Shown here: piece after piece, positions 1 through 12,763 of the stretch
Position numbering within the stretch: position 1 is the first letter of the stretch
Layout of the letters: every line of letters starts with the position of its first letter
Assembly (NCBI GenBank): GCA_963457665.1
Contig: OY735209.1
Location: 4,809,581-4,873,580, forward strand
Length of the DNA stretch: 64,000 nt
Direction: 5' to 3'
Source of the DNA: Thysanoteuthis rhombus
Lineage: Eukaryota; Mollusca; Cephalopoda; Oegopsida; Thysanoteuthidae
Program-made: the position numbers and the translations under genes
Notes under the pieces: model-generated
The model's input: the letters and a program-made list of their open reading frames with translations, nothing else
The model's database searches: none
Told to the model about the DNA's origin: nothing

Positions 1-59
1 AGATCTACTGTAAGAAGATAAATCATTTACTAAAAAGAGACTTAATTGATTAAATTACA

Positions 60-700
60 CCTTTTAAAAAATGTGTTCTTCTATTTTAGTAATTCTACAA
101 AGGCTATCATGAGTTTTTTTGAAGACATGTTGCAATTTACTGGTGTTCATACATGTGAGTACTTCTGAAAATTTTTGAGACAAAACTTTAAAAACATAAT
201 AGATAAATTTATTTCATATTATATGCTATGATTCAAAACTTTTTAAAGAATTTTTTTCATAAATTACTCTGAGGTGCTCAATTGCCCCTGGGGGTGGAGA
301 ATTAGCAAGTGAGTGGGGAGCATTGGCAAAAATCTGTACAGATTTGATAAATGTGAGAGTTGTGATATATATCACAATTTAATAAGCTGCGGGTTGAAAT
401 AAAACAAGGGGTTCAAAATTATAGCCACCAACACGATTTAGTAAGAAGATCTGAACAAAACAAAGTCATATGAGAAAGATTTACAGTAGGGTCAATATAA
501 ATACATAGGAAGTAAAATTTGACAAAAAAATCTTTTGTCTCAGATGAAAAATTTAAGTGAAAAGTATTTTGGTTGTTCAGAATTTTATAGTCGCTGAAAT
601 TAACAGATACAATTAAACTTGGTTAGGCTAATTCTGTTTATAAACACAATTAGTTTAGATAATTAACCAACTTCCCTCTCTTGAATCGTTTAACCACTAA
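60..700 (+). repeat. Segmental duplication, block A copy 1 (partner 7740-8420)
   Basis: Long collinear similarity to 7740-8420 is visible by eye, for example AAACTTGGTTAGGCTAATTC, CACAATTTAATAAGCTG and TTGAAATAA(A/G)C(A/T) in the same order and spacing. No gene is supported in it. Confidence 0.7.
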
Positions 701-719
701 TGTCAATGATTTTAAAAAT

Positions 720-3400
720 CAGACTCCACTTACAAGTCATCATGAAACTTTAAGATGAAAAACAAGCAAAGCAACATCTGGAATCCTTTAAGATTTAATT
801 GAAAGTGTTCAAATGAAAGTATAATACAGACAATGTTTTTCAAGTGGAATTATGGTCCATGGCATATAAAACCCGCCAAACATACTTCAAACTCATTCAG
901 ACTAAAGATATCACTTCAGATAATAGATTCAAAGTAACACACAGATATTGGGCAATCCTCATAATCTTCATTCTCAGATGACTTTTTTGAGGCTGCCTTC
1001 TCTAAAGGCTCCAGGTTTAGTCTAAGATATAATCTTCAATGTGAGGAACCGGTTCATCTCCTGCTTTGACTACATTTTTCACACCAACTATATTTTTGTG
1101 ATTATTGATTTTGAATCGATGTTTGAACCATGTTTTGACTTTTGATAAGTTGATTAAAACTGGGAAATGTATGATGTGAACAATTTCGAGGAGCATACTC
1201 ATTGAAGAACAGCTGGACTTGACATGCTGAAATTAGGATTAATATTCAAACCACTATATTATCTCTTCGATGATCTCAAATACAAACACAGCCGTCACTG
1301 GACGTCTAGTTCTGTCTACAGAGAATCACGTTTGGCCGGAGAGGAGATAAATTCATTTCTTTTCTAAAGATTATTCAGCCAGCTCTTATTTAACCTCCTG
1401 CTGACTCTCATAAACATGAGTTGGCCTTCCTGTTGGGACTCTACTGCAGAGTCATTTGATCTTGTTGCTCTCCTCAACATTTATCTTTTTGATAGTCATC
1501 ATCTCTCCCTGTCACCGACCATCCTAAAAAGTGAAAAAAGTTAATCAGTATCAGGAGTGGGGTCCTAATAAGAGCAGGGGGGGTGACTACAATTGGGTAC
1601 CCAAGAGTATAGCATAGTTCGGGACTTTTTTCAAAGTCAATGTTATATTTTCACACTGTCATTAGCAAAAACCACCAAATGGAAAGAAGAGGATTTATCA
1701 AATCGAAGTGAATGATAGCTGAAAGGAGCTCATTTGGGGTTTGTGATTTAAATTGAACCTTTTTAAAGATGTTCTCTTCAATTTTTGCAATTTTGCATAG
1801 CTTTTCATGAGTGTATCGGCAGTTTGTAGAGAATACCAGAATCAAGGATTATTTACCAAATGAAGATAAATATTAAATGATGGACAGGTGCACCAAAACC
1901 ACAAGGGGGGAGCTTTTGTGACGTTTAGTTTAAGATCAAAGTGTAGTATATGTTCTTATTGCATCAATGAAAAAGAAATAATTTCCCCATTTGCAATTTC
2001 ATACAGTATTATGATTGTACTTAATCATTAATTTTTTTCTGATTCATTAAGGTGAGAGAATAGTTCATTGTTTAGCTATTCACGAAAACCCGAGCTTACA
2101 CATTCCAACAAATTGATAATGAGTTATAATGTTCCAGTGAAAATCAAATTACTTTTAACTTTTTCACTGAGTGAAATGTGAGTGGGTTACAATTTCAAAT
2201 TTAAAATGGGAATGCTGTCACATGGTTCGGTCAAAATAAATTCATAACAAGTTTGTTTTTCAAATAAAATTAAAATCAAACTAAAATACAATCATGATGA
2301 AATTGAAAATGGGGAGGCTATGTAACATGATTGAAATGTTTTGTTTTTGTTAATTAAAAAAAAATTCTATCTAGATTGAAATTCATGAAGAAAACAATTG
2401 AAATATAATTACATCAATAGCATTCAAAATTGTAAACTTTTCATGACTTTTATTGGCTATTTGTACACTTTTCTATAGTTTATGTGATTAACCGTACACA
2501 GATGAATAACTGACGGCTATTTATTCACTTATGTTCAGCCATGGTAAAATGACCGAATAAAAGAACAAATGAGTCAGTTATTCAAAAACTGTGGAAAAAT
2601 GATAAAGTATTCCCATTGAAATGTTCAATTATACATTTTTTCATGGTCAAAATTATTTGTGCTGTTATGATGCATACAGTCTGTAATTTCTGCTGCTAAT
2701 CTATAGGATTACTAAATTTCGATTGTGGCATCCTCTTTTTGATTAAATTAAACCTATGTATTTATCTATTTTGTGTGAAAAAAAAAAGGAATGAGCTCCA
2801 AACATGCATATATTAACTTTTAATTTCATGAAGTACTTGAAATCAGTAAAAATTTAACTGGAGCTCTCCTGTGGAATGAATGAAAAAAATAATTGAACTC
2901 TTTCGTGAATGAAATAGAAAAAAAATACCCAGATTCAATTCATGTGAAGGGTTACTTTGCAGCTAACACCGATTCTGACACAAACTGCTACATGCTACTT
3001 TTATGGATTCAAGAAACAAGTGTTGTGTATTTTTGTTAATGATCAAATTTTATTGAAACAATAAAAAAAAATCTCAATAGATTTTTGAATGGATTTTTTC
3101 TTTGCACAAATAAAAAAGAAACAGAACAGATTTTCAGTGCAATCTTCTCCACTTTTCAACATTTGTTATTTTCAATCTTGACAGATTTTTCCTTTCTTTC
3201 TTTTCTAAATAGAAAAAAAATACTCAAAATACAAACCACACAATTTACTTATACCTGTATTTAAAAGTGTCTAATTGTTTCTTTGCTAATGTGCCTTTTT
3301 TTCTATTTTTACACAAAATAAACAAAAAAATAGAGTTGGGTTTTAGAATTTTATAATGATCACTCAAAATTTTGGCTTAAAACCTTATTTCTACATTTAC
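720..3400. other. No supported gene; scattered repeats
   Basis: AT-rich. Pieces of a short repeat (TACCAAATG(G/A)AGATAAAT and CTATTTTAGTAA.TTTA.A.AGGCT) occur near 1670-1860. A dispersed repeat (GAACAAATGAGTCAGTTATT and AATTTCGATTGTGGCATCCT) occupies about 2470-2790 and recurs at 20.6, 37.8 and 38.0-38.4 kb. Reading frames here are short and featureless. Confidence 0.5.
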
Positions 3401-3429
3401 CTTCCTTTCTTTTCAAACAATATAGAACA

Positions 3430-4559
3430 TCAAAAACCACTTTCAGCACATTGTTTGTTTTCCAAATGATCATAATTGAATAACTGTATCATTGCATTAA
3501 ATTCAAAATATCTCGAGTTGAACAAAAGGAGAAAAGATGAAATAAAGATTTTCAAAATAAAACATTTTAATTTCAAGATATTTCTCTCTTTCCACTGAAA
3601 ATCAATGTAGAATATAAGTTGGCAAACAAATAAAAACAAAATTTTTCAAGAAGAGAAATTCTTTACTCTGATTTTCAGTTTTTTTAACTTCTTGTGTAAA
3701 GAAAAGGTGAATTAAATTATGAATTTGAATTATAATTCAAGTTGAGTGAGGTATTCCTAGAGAAAAATATGTTTTTTTCAAAACTTGAAAATTAGAGGAT
3801 ATAGGAATTTACGATTGATTCATAGCTGGTATTAATATTGGCAAACGTGGTCCATAATCTACAACTCTGATTTGATGATGGTGAATTGTAGAGGGGTAAA
3901 TTTTTGGCAGTGAGCTAACAGGGTATTCAAATTTCTGCAACAAATATTCTGTTTACATGTCACAACATTCATGCTATCTATATTTAAAGATATCTCCTAT
4001 TCAATGAAGTGTAAACAGATAGTTTTTATTTCATATTTTTTGCTAATTTTTCTTCTTACTAATAAAACAAAGATTCCGAAGATGAAATTAAGTTTTATAT
4101 GATTTTAACTTTCTTTTTGTAAAGGGTTGATTTTCTGGGGAGTCTGTGTTGATGCATAACTCATTGATTTAATTTATTGTTGTCTTTTCCTATTCTTCCC
4201 ATCCACTAAGTAAATGATTAAATAATCATCATTCGTATAGTCAGTTGTTTGCATCTGATATTGCAGTTTTTGTAACTTTATGGCAAAAAGAGTGTTAAAG
4301 ACTGTCAAACAAAAAGTCATTCTTCGAATTACAATTTTACAGGGCACAAACATCTCACAAAATTCAAGGCACTACAATACTTTATAATGTGCTTATGTTG
4401 AAAAAAAACATTCTGAAGTTTCTTAACATCATTTTTTAAACCAATAATGAGAAATACACTGCAATGTTATTGTGTGACCATAAAATTCAGGAGGCTTTTA
4501 TGCTCTGCATATATGTTTTATATGTTTTACATGGGAACTTTATTGATAATTAATAAGAA

Positions 4560-4560
<1 letters not shown>
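3430..4560 (+). repeat. Segmental duplication, block C copy 1 (partner 10490-11640)
   Basis: Shares with 10490-11640 ordered landmarks such as GTAGAATATAAGTTGGCAAA, AATTTGAATTATAATTCAA and the AACTTTATTGAT 3' end region. It is the 3' flank of the zinc-finger relic. A smaller intermediate match pairs about 3100-3340 with 8560-8730 (ATTTA.TTATACCTGTATTTA). Confidence 0.75.
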
Positions 4561-4790
<230 letters not shown>

Positions 4791-6940
4791 AAAGGGAGTT
4801 ATCTATTGGGGGCAATAAGAAGTTATCCCCCTAGAACTGTTTTTTATCAAATTACTGTAGCCCCACAAGATGACCAACCAGCCAAGTGAGCTACAGATTC
4901 TTCTCTATTTGCTGTTCTCCATGTATGTCTCCAGATGCTCCAATTCACATTTTTGGGGCAACAGCCCTGAAAGTACAACACTACGCACCATATGAAAGAG
5001 TTTGTTTTTTTTGTCTCCATGGTCATTTTGCACCAACAATACCAAAATCTTATGCTGGTATTTTCTAGATCATTTTAAATAAAAATGATTTTTGCAGATA
5101 ATTTCAGATAAAGCGTTGCAGTACATGTGTAGGCTATGGTGATTGATTTACGCAAGATACAGATATTTTATCTATATTTTAAAGGTAAATAATTATTTCC
5201 ATAAGACATTACAACATTTCGAAGACAAGGTTGCTAATGAGAAAATCAGCTAAGAAGTGCAAGGACAGCTACAGTCCTCACCAAAATTACGAAGATTCAT
5301 GTTAGCTATATCTTAAAAGGATTTGATAAATTTTTCCATAAACTAGTTATTAATCTTTGCATAAAATGTATTCCCTAACACTGATTATAGCAGTTAGAAA
5401 TATCTAATACAATTGAATTATCCTCTGTTGACATGTAATGAAGTCGTCCTACGGATCACTTGGCGCAACAAAAATCAGTTAATTTGGATATTTTCAATGA
5501 ATTATACCAATTGTAACATTTATATTGGTTCTGATGGTTAAGAGCAATCAGCTTCAGGTTGGATTAATGTAGATTAGAATTGAATGTAAAGAGGACGATG
5601 AACACACTTGTTGGCTGGTAAGCACCCAGAAGTGCCTGATTTCCGTCCCTTTCATCTTAACATCATTTATATCAACTTTGAAACGCTTTGAAAAAAGCTT
5701 CAATGACATCAATTTAAAGTTTGTAAATAAACTAGAAAATTTAACCAGAAAGTCAAAAATACAGAGTTTTCTGTTATTTTTAATAATGGATGTTTAAACA
5801 AATATTTCATAGACATTTTCAAAATCATTCAGATTGATTGTGGGCTGCAGAGTTTCAAAGCACAAGACAAATTCTTGCTTTGAATATACACAAATCATGA
5901 GTGGGAGGTAGTGCATTTTTTTATGTTGATAGAAGATGTTTTACAAATAAGACCTCTGACTCTGGTACTATTTTGTTAATAGTTCAAGAAATACTCTCAA
6001 CTATTACCACTAGTTTTTGCACAGGATGCTCAAGAAAAGATGGCTGCATCAAGTGTTCATCTTTCTTTCCCCAATTTAAAGCACAGTTTATCTGCAGTCA
6101 ACCAAATCTTTCAGATATTCTGCCATCAACTATACATTTTTTTCTTTTCAGACCATCTGGAATTGACTATAATTTTTTTCTTCAACCGAATTAAGTATAT
6201 TATTTCAGACACTTTTTGGCAGTCAAACTAGTATGGAAATATTTTTTGGCAACACTGTTCCTGATTATTTGTAGCCGAAGAATAATGGCCCAAGACAAAG
6301 CTCAAAATTAAGATGGAAATAAAAGGTTATCAAAATGATTAAACATTTTGTACAAATCAAGATGATTTGAATGGTCAAAATCTTATTTCACAACATCCAC
6401 GTGTTACGTCAAGAAAGAGACTCGATTTTATAGTTTTTTCTTATTGTGTTTAGTCTCCTTTTTTCACACACAAAACAAATTAGTGCGTGGTTTAAATCTA
6501 ATCGAAACAATAATAATACGATTCACTTATGTATATCTAAGGCGTGTTACGGTCATTCCGATTATTACAGGGAATATCTTATTGTCCAGTAAATTCACAA
6601 GTAACCATAAACTACATTAAAAAAGAATTGAATTTAATATTTCAATTATTATTCATACAGTCCAATGAATTCTCTTCTCTCCATTCAGTAGTTTTTTGTC
6701 AATATCAGTACAGCATGAAGAATGATATTGAACTTTGTCAAAATTCAATTCTACGATTTGATTGATGAGAAGAAATGGAGGGGGGGCTTTTTCCTTCTAA
6801 GCAAAACAAAACAAAACTTGAGAATGATTTTCGAAAACTTTAATCAAGTTTTTGATGTAGGATGTCGAAGATGATAATTAATAAATCCCCTCTCAGCAAA
6901 TTTTCTATACTTGAAAAATCGCCACATAACACTGACATCC
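4791..6940. other. No supported gene
   Basis: Contains a GGGAGTTATC / GAAGTTATCCCCC pair near 4794-4832, which resembles the AAGGGAGATAA motif class, and several short frames without recognisable domains. A 97-residue frame at 5901-6194 has no domain signature and overlaps another frame. I see no exon signals linking it to anything. Confidence 0.4.
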
Positions 6941-6941
6941 T

Positions 6942-7025
6942 ACAAAAACCTACTTGAAGATACTAAAATAGAAAAATATCTTTAAATATATTTTTCTATT
7001 TTAGTATTTTCAAGTAGGTTTTTGT
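6942..7025. repeat. Near-perfect 38-bp hairpin (MITE-like)
   Basis: Left arm 6942-6979 and right arm 6988-7025 pair over 37 of 38 positions, with a G/T wobble at the other, around an 8-base loop (CTTTAAAT). The arm sequence is related to other repeat pieces near 70-110, 7160-7200, 7320-7370 and 7780-7830, so it belongs to a local repeat family. Confidence 0.8.
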
Positions 7026-7739
7026 GAGTTTTATCAGTTTTAGTAATAGTTTTAAAGAGTAATTTTCAATCAGAAAACCTAAAAAAGTCATGAATTATTA
7101 TATTAATTATCTCTACTTGGCAAATCACACTATAAGGCTTTTAAAACTAACAAAAAAAGTTACAAATGGAACAGTATCACTAAAAGCCTATGTGAAGATA
7201 CTATAATAGAGTAGTATCTATTGAAAAAGGTGAAATTTGATTGCAATCTACAAATAAGATATCTGTCTGTTTGTATGTATCAACACTCGGCAAATCATGA
7301 CATAATGTTGATAGAATTACCAAAACACTATGCAAATTCACTAAAATAGAAGAATATGTCTAAAAAAAACTGTAGTCTAATCAGAAACCCTAAATAAAAC
7401 TCTCTTTAGTGTATTATTTATCTCTGTCCAATTCCATCAAATAATTAGTCTTGCTGAGCTATAATCCAAATTTAATGTAATTAAAACAAAACGATAGAAT
7501 ATAGGATTTACATCCCCTTAACTACATGAAAAAATATTTTGAAGAAATTTGAAAGAAAACTTCAATCAAAGCAAGAATTGTGTAATTAAATAAATGACAA
7601 CTGGTGAAGGCTGAAAAATGAATCTTACACATCAAATTTGGGACCCAGAAAGCATTGTGCCTGGAGATTTAGTGTGAAAATTCATTCCGAATGATTTACT
7701 TTTGATTGTTGCTTCTGACAGGTTAGACTAATTACCAAA

Positions 7740-8420
7740 TGGAGATGAATGATATAGATTTAATCACACATTTTAGAGATATGTTCTTTTATTTCAGTAA
7801 CTTTATATAGGCTTTGATGAGTTTTATTGGAGTTACGTTGCATTTTACAAGTGCTGTTATATGCACGTGAAGGAAAATGTTTGCCACCAAATATCAAACA
7901 TAATTGATTAATTTATTTCATAAATTATTCTAAAACTTTTCCTTTTTATTTCTTTGCTGGGAAGAAAAAAGCCTAAAATTTTCTTCAATAATTGTTCCCA
8001 GACACTTAATCACCAGGTGGAGGGCAGAATAATTGAGGGCAATTGGAAAATCTGTTACAATTAATTAGGTGGAGAGGTTGAAAAATAAGTCACAATTTAA
8101 TAAGCTGGATGTTGAAATAAGCTATGGGGCAGGAAACTATGGCCACAGACACGATTTTGTAAGATCTCAAAAAAAAAAAAATAGTCATTTGAGAAAGTAG
8201 TAGGGCTGATGTAAATACATGGGAAGTAAAAATGTACAGTATTCAACAAAAAAATCTCCTGCCTTTGGAGAAAAATTAAACTGAAAATTATATTGGTCGT
8301 TCAAAATTTTGAAGTCACAGAAACTAACAGATAAGATCAAACTTGGTTAGGCTAATTCTGACTCAATTAGTTTAGTAAATTGTTCATGTTCTCTCCCTTA
8401 CATATGATTTACCACTGATT
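7740..8420 (+). repeat. Segmental duplication, block A copy 2 (partner 60-700)
   Basis: Collinear partner of 60-700, differing by small indels and substitutions. Together with blocks B and C it indicates a duplication of several kilobases including the 3' end of a zinc-finger gene. Confidence 0.7.
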
Positions 8421-10489
8421 TGATTAAATCAATGAAAATAATCCAAAGAGATTTTTCAATACTTATTCTTCGTATAAAAAATAAAGAGATTGTGTTATTT
8501 TATTAATTTTTTTATATGTGATGGTTCATCTTGATAGATGCATTGTACAGATTTTTTCTTTTTAAAACAGAAGAAAATAAATCTGATCAAAATACCAACC
8601 AAGCAATTTAGTTATACCTGTATTTAAAGGTATTTTATTGTTTTTTCAGTTATTGTGCTTTTTTTTCTATTTTTACAGAAAAAATTAAGAAATAAAGTGG
8701 ATTTTTAGAATTTTTCTTTCCTTTTTTTAACAATCCTTAATACATTGGTTTGGAACATTATATCACAATTTTTTCCATTTCTCTCGCAATTTTATCATTC
8801 AGTTTTCCTTTTAACAAAAATTTTAATAAAAAAAAATGAATTATTTAAATTTAACACAGATCTTTGTTCAATGATCATTCTGAAACTTTCCACTTACGAT
8901 GTTATTTTTTTATGGCACATTTCTTGATAACAAAATCCAAATTGAATTGTCTCATAGCATCTAGAAAGTGGTTTACCATTGGGAAAAAATGCAACAAAAT
9001 GTTGAAAATGTTTTTCTCCACATGAATTTTCACAATAAATAAATAAGAATTCTCAATTAAATTATATTCAATTAAATTGAATTATTTATTTGGTTAAAAT
9101 AAATCAATTTGAAACAATATTACACCCTTATACGGTTTTATTGTGAAAATACTGTTGGTAATATATTCTCTTTAATGACCAGAATGACTCTTATGCAGCT
9201 TTTATTTTGCTCCTGCTTTGAGTCAATCTTTTTTTTTGGAAAAGAAAATTGAAGAAATAATGTTATAAGCCAAACTTTAGAGAAGGATCGTTAAAAAAGA
9301 AAAGAAAAACACTCAAAATCCGTTTTATTTATTTAATAATGTATGTGTTCTGTGTAAAGATAGAAAAAGAAATGATAGTGATGTAACAATTATACACCTT
9401 ATGAACACAAGAATAAGTGAATTGTATCATTAGGGTTTTGATTAGATTTATTTTCTATCGTTGAAAAAGAAAAAAGAGGAAAAACTCATACAAGGAATCT
9501 ATCAAGATTAACAGTAACATGTAAGATGTGTCAAAACATTCATTTCAAGTAAAAATAGAAAAAAAAGCATTAAATATATCTTTTTAAGAAAAAATCTGTA
9601 TGAAGAATCTATCAAGATTATTTTTTTGTTCCAATTAAATTTGACCATTAAACATGAATATTCAACAGGTTTTTCTCAAATCCGAAACAATACCATGTGA
9701 CAATGTATTAGAAGCAGTGCTGGCTGAAAAGTGAGCCTATTGACTGAATCAAATTTTGGGTCCACCAAAGCAATATAGTGGCACTTAAAACAACCTGAAA
9801 AACATTTTTTGATTTTGATGAATAAAATACGAAAATGTTTTGTAAATCATGTCAGAACAAGAAATAGTTGTAAAAAATTTCCCTCCAAATTGAGATTCAC
9901 AGACTTGATTATCTAGATTTATTGATAATAATAATGATGATGATGATAATAATAATAATAATAATGATAATAATAATAATAATGTAAATGATAAAAGGAA
10001 ATTATCTCACAGACTTTTGAGAAGAAATTTTGAAATATTTTGTTCAAGATTTTTCCTGTTTTTGCTAATTAGAAAAAATTCCAAACATTTGTTTTAAAAA
10101 AGGAAAACAAATTTTCATTGATAATATCCTACAATCAGACTGCTCTAATTCAGTGTTGGTTTTTGTTTTATTTTACCCACAAAATATCAATAATGAGAGT
10201 TGACAGCTTATAGACAAAATCTTTGTAAGAATGACAATTGAAAGCATTATTGAATGTTAATTTGAAATTAAAGTTAAACTTTAATTGAAGAAAGGACAAC
10301 AGTAATGAAAGTAATACTTGAAAATCTTGACAAGAGCTTTATCCAAATCGTGGCTAAAATGACCCTTCCAATTCATGAAAAATTGAATAAAAAACAAAAA
10401 TATTGGAGTCTTCCAGTTGATATCGCTGGCTTACCATACTAACAAAAGAAATTCTATTGTAAAAAAAAAAAAAATTCAAGAGACACTTC
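8421..10489. other. No supported gene; repeats
   Basis: AT-rich, with the intermediate duplication match at 8560-8730, a repeated AATCTATCAAGATTA at about 9497 and 9603, and a trinucleotide microsatellite at 9923-9983. No coding region is recognised. Confidence 0.45.
9923..9983. repeat. (AAT)n/(GAT)n microsatellite
   Basis: Run of GATAATAAT and GATGATGAT trinucleotides. Confidence 0.9.
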
Positions 10490-11629
10490 AAGTATATCAT
10501 TTTTTTTCACTGATTGTATTTGATTAATTGTAACATTGCATTAGATTCAAAATATCTCAAGAGTTGAAGAAAAGGAGAAAGAATGAAACTAAGATTTTTC
10601 CAAATGAGTCATTTCAATTTCAAGATTTTTATCTCTTTTTGCTGAAAATAAATAGAATGTAGAATATAAGTTGGCAAATAGATAAAAACAAAATTTGCCA
10701 AGTAGAGTAATATTTAATTTTATTTTTCATTCCTGTGTAAGGAGTTTTCATGGAAATGTTCTCATGCTTGTTTCTCAAAAAGGTAAATTAGATTATGAAT
10801 TTGAATTATAATTCAAATTGGGTGGAGTAATCCTAGAGAAAAATATTTTTTTCAAAAGTTGAAAATTAGACAATTTAGGAATTTATGATTATTTCATAGC
10901 TGGTATTAATATTGGCAAACAAGGTCAATAATCTATAGTTATGATTTGATCATGGTGAATTGTAGAGGGTAAATTGTTGACAGAAAGCTCACTGGATATT
11001 CAGATTTCTGCTGCAAATGTTTTGTTTATATGTCACATTTATACTATCTATATTCAAGAATATCTCCTGTTCTATGAGGTATAAACAGATACTTTCATTT
11101 CATATTTTTTGCCAATCTTTCTTCTCACTAATGAGATGAAAATTCTTAAGATAAAATCAAGTTTTACACAATTTTGACTTTTTTTCCGGTAAGGGGTTAA
11201 TTTACCAGTAAGTCTGTATTGATGCCTATTTCATTGTCTTAATTTGTCAATTCTTTCTTCCTATCATTCTCCAAATCCACTAAATGTATGATTAAATAAT
11301 CATCAATTGCACAACTGTACAGTTTGTAACTGTATGGCAAAGTGTGTGAGGAGGGGAAGTCAAAGAAAAAGTTATACATGGAATTTTGATGTTGTGAGGG
11401 GTTTCTGCCTACACCCAACGCAAAATTCAAAGGAATACAGTCTTTTAGCAAGTGCTCACATGGAAGAAAACAATCCTGATGTTTCTTAACATCATTTTTC
11501 AGCCAATGATGAAAAATACACAGCAATGTTATCATGTGACCATAAAATTCTGTAGACTTTCATGTTCTGCATATATAATTTACACGGGAACTTTATTGAT
11601 TCCAGCAAATATCACACAGTTAATAAGAA
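10490..11629 (+). repeat. Segmental duplication, block C copy 2: 3' flank of paralog 1
   Basis: Downstream flank of the 11-finger gene, matched over about 1.1 kb by the region beside the relic at 4.6 kb. Apart from the polyadenylation signal, nothing functional is recognised. Confidence 0.75.
11592..11597 (-). promoter_or_regulatory. Polyadenylation signal AATAAA of paralog 1
   Basis: TTTATT on the plus strand reads AATAAA on the minus strand, 33 bases beyond the stop codon of the 11-finger gene. The same hexamer is kept at the matching position of the 4.6 kb relic (4539-4544). A very short 3' UTR is implied if it is used. Transcript ends were not available. Confidence 0.45.
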
Positions 11630-12589
11630 TCAACTGGAAGGTTTCTCTTCATTATGTATTCGCATATGTCTTTTCAAACTGGAACTCTGTGAAAATGCTG
11701 ATCCGCACAATTGACAAGAAAATGGTTTCTCTCCTGTGTGTATTCGCATGTGTTTTTTGAAACTAGAACTCTGTGAAAATGCTGATCCACACATTTGACA
11801 AGAAAATTGTGTCTCTCCTGTGTGTATTCGCATGTGATTTTTCAAATGTGCATTCAGTGCAAATGCTGATCCACATACTTGACAAGAAAATGATTTCTCT
11901 CTTGTGTGTATCTGCAAATGTTTTTTCAAACTTGAATTTTGTGAAAATGCTGACCCACACAATTGACAAGAAAATGGTTTCTCTCCAGTGTGTATCCGCA
12001 CATGGTCTTTTAAATGTGCACTCAGTGCAAATGCTGATCCACATACTTGACAAGAAAAGGGTTTCTCTCCCGTATGTATTCGCATGTGTTTCTTCAAATT
12101 GGAACTCAGTGAAAATACAGATCCGCACAATTGACAAGAAAATGGTTTCTCTCCTGTGTGTATTCGCATATGTCGTTGCAAATGAGAACTCTGTGAAAAT
12201 GCTGCTCCACACACTTGACAAGTGAATGGTTTCTCTCCCGTGTGTATTCGCATGTGGTTCTTCAAACTGGTGCACCATGAAAATACAGATCCGCACACTT
12301 CACAAGAGAATGGCTTGTTTCCAGTATGTATTCGCATGTGATCTTTCAAATGGGAACTTTGTGAAAACGCTGATCCACAAACTAAACAAGAAAATGGTTT
12401 CTCTCCTGTATGTATTCGGATGTGGATTTTTAAACTGGCACTAACTGAAAATGCTGATCCACATACTTCACAAGAAAATGGTTTCTCTCCAGTGTGGGTT
12501 TGCAAGTGTTTTTTCAAATAAGAATTTTTTGAGAATGTTGATCCACAAATTTTGCAAGAGTAGGGTTTCTCTCCAGGGCGTGTTTCCAT
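11630..12589 (-). CDS. C2H2 zinc-finger protein, 11 fingers (paralog 1)
   Basis: Encodes 319 residues that are almost entirely 11 tandem C2H2 fingers on a strict 28-residue (84 bp) period, with linkers close to HTGEKPF. All Cys and His ligands are present. Helix positions vary between fingers (position -1 is K, V, Q, W, L or A; position 3 is Y, S, H or N; position 6 is K, I, D, N or R), as expected for a sequence-specific DNA-binding protein acting in the nucleus. Variant linkers (GNKPF, REKSF, GETQF) occur after fingers 3, 8 and 9. The chosen ATG (minus strand, 12589) opens a Met-Glu-Thr segment shared by all four paralogs and has A at -3 and G at +4. Upstream in the same exon the frame is closed by a stop in a degenerate finger, so translation cannot start earlier there. 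No KRAB, BTB or SCAN domain is visible. The exon acceptor is near 12764 and the likely first exon lies at 16.8-17.0 kb. DNA target unknown. Confidence 0.9.
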   Translation of the reverse strand: METRPGEKPYSCKICGSTFSKNSYLKKHLQTHTGEKPFSCEVCGSAFSVSASLKIHIRIHTGEKPFSCLVCGSAFSQSSHLKDHMRIHTGNKPFSCEVCGSVFSWCTSLKNHMRIHTGEKPFTCQVCGAAFSQSSHLQRHMRIHTGEKPFSCQLCGSVFSLSSNLKKHMRIHTGEKPFSCQVCGSAFALSAHLKDHVRIHTGEKPFSCQLCGSAFSQNSSLKKHLQIHTREKSFSCQVCGSAFALNAHLKNHMRIHTGETQFSCQMCGSAFSQSSSFKKHMRIHTGEKPFSCQLCGSAFSQSSSLKRHMRIHNEEKPSS

Positions 12590-12763
12590 GTTTTATTCGA
12601 AATTTGAATTTGTTAAAAAAGCTGATGAACAGACTTTGCTAATGTCACTATTTGAAAACAAACTATAATTTGCAAACTTCACAGAAATATGTTTTCTCTT
12701 TTGATTGGATTAGCAGATGTCTATCAAACTTTGAAGATTGTTGATCTCTCCTCCTATTGATAT
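12590..12763 (-). other. 5' part of the paralog 1 finger exon, with a decayed finger
   Basis: On the minus strand a polypyrimidine tract ending in TTTACAG puts a splice acceptor at 12764-12765, so the exon begins at 12763. Its first codons (beginning Ile-Asn after two phase bases) match the same position in the 24, 35 and 48 kb paralogs. A degenerate first finger starting TYFCEVC then runs into an in-frame stop (Lys-Leu-stop). This stretch is therefore probably 5' UTR upstream of the ATG at 12589. The acceptor and the homology are seen directly; UTR status is inferred. Confidence 0.65.

Noticed and set aside
12226..12642. Plus-strand frames within the 11-finger exon
   Set aside because: Antisense shadows of the zinc-finger repeat.
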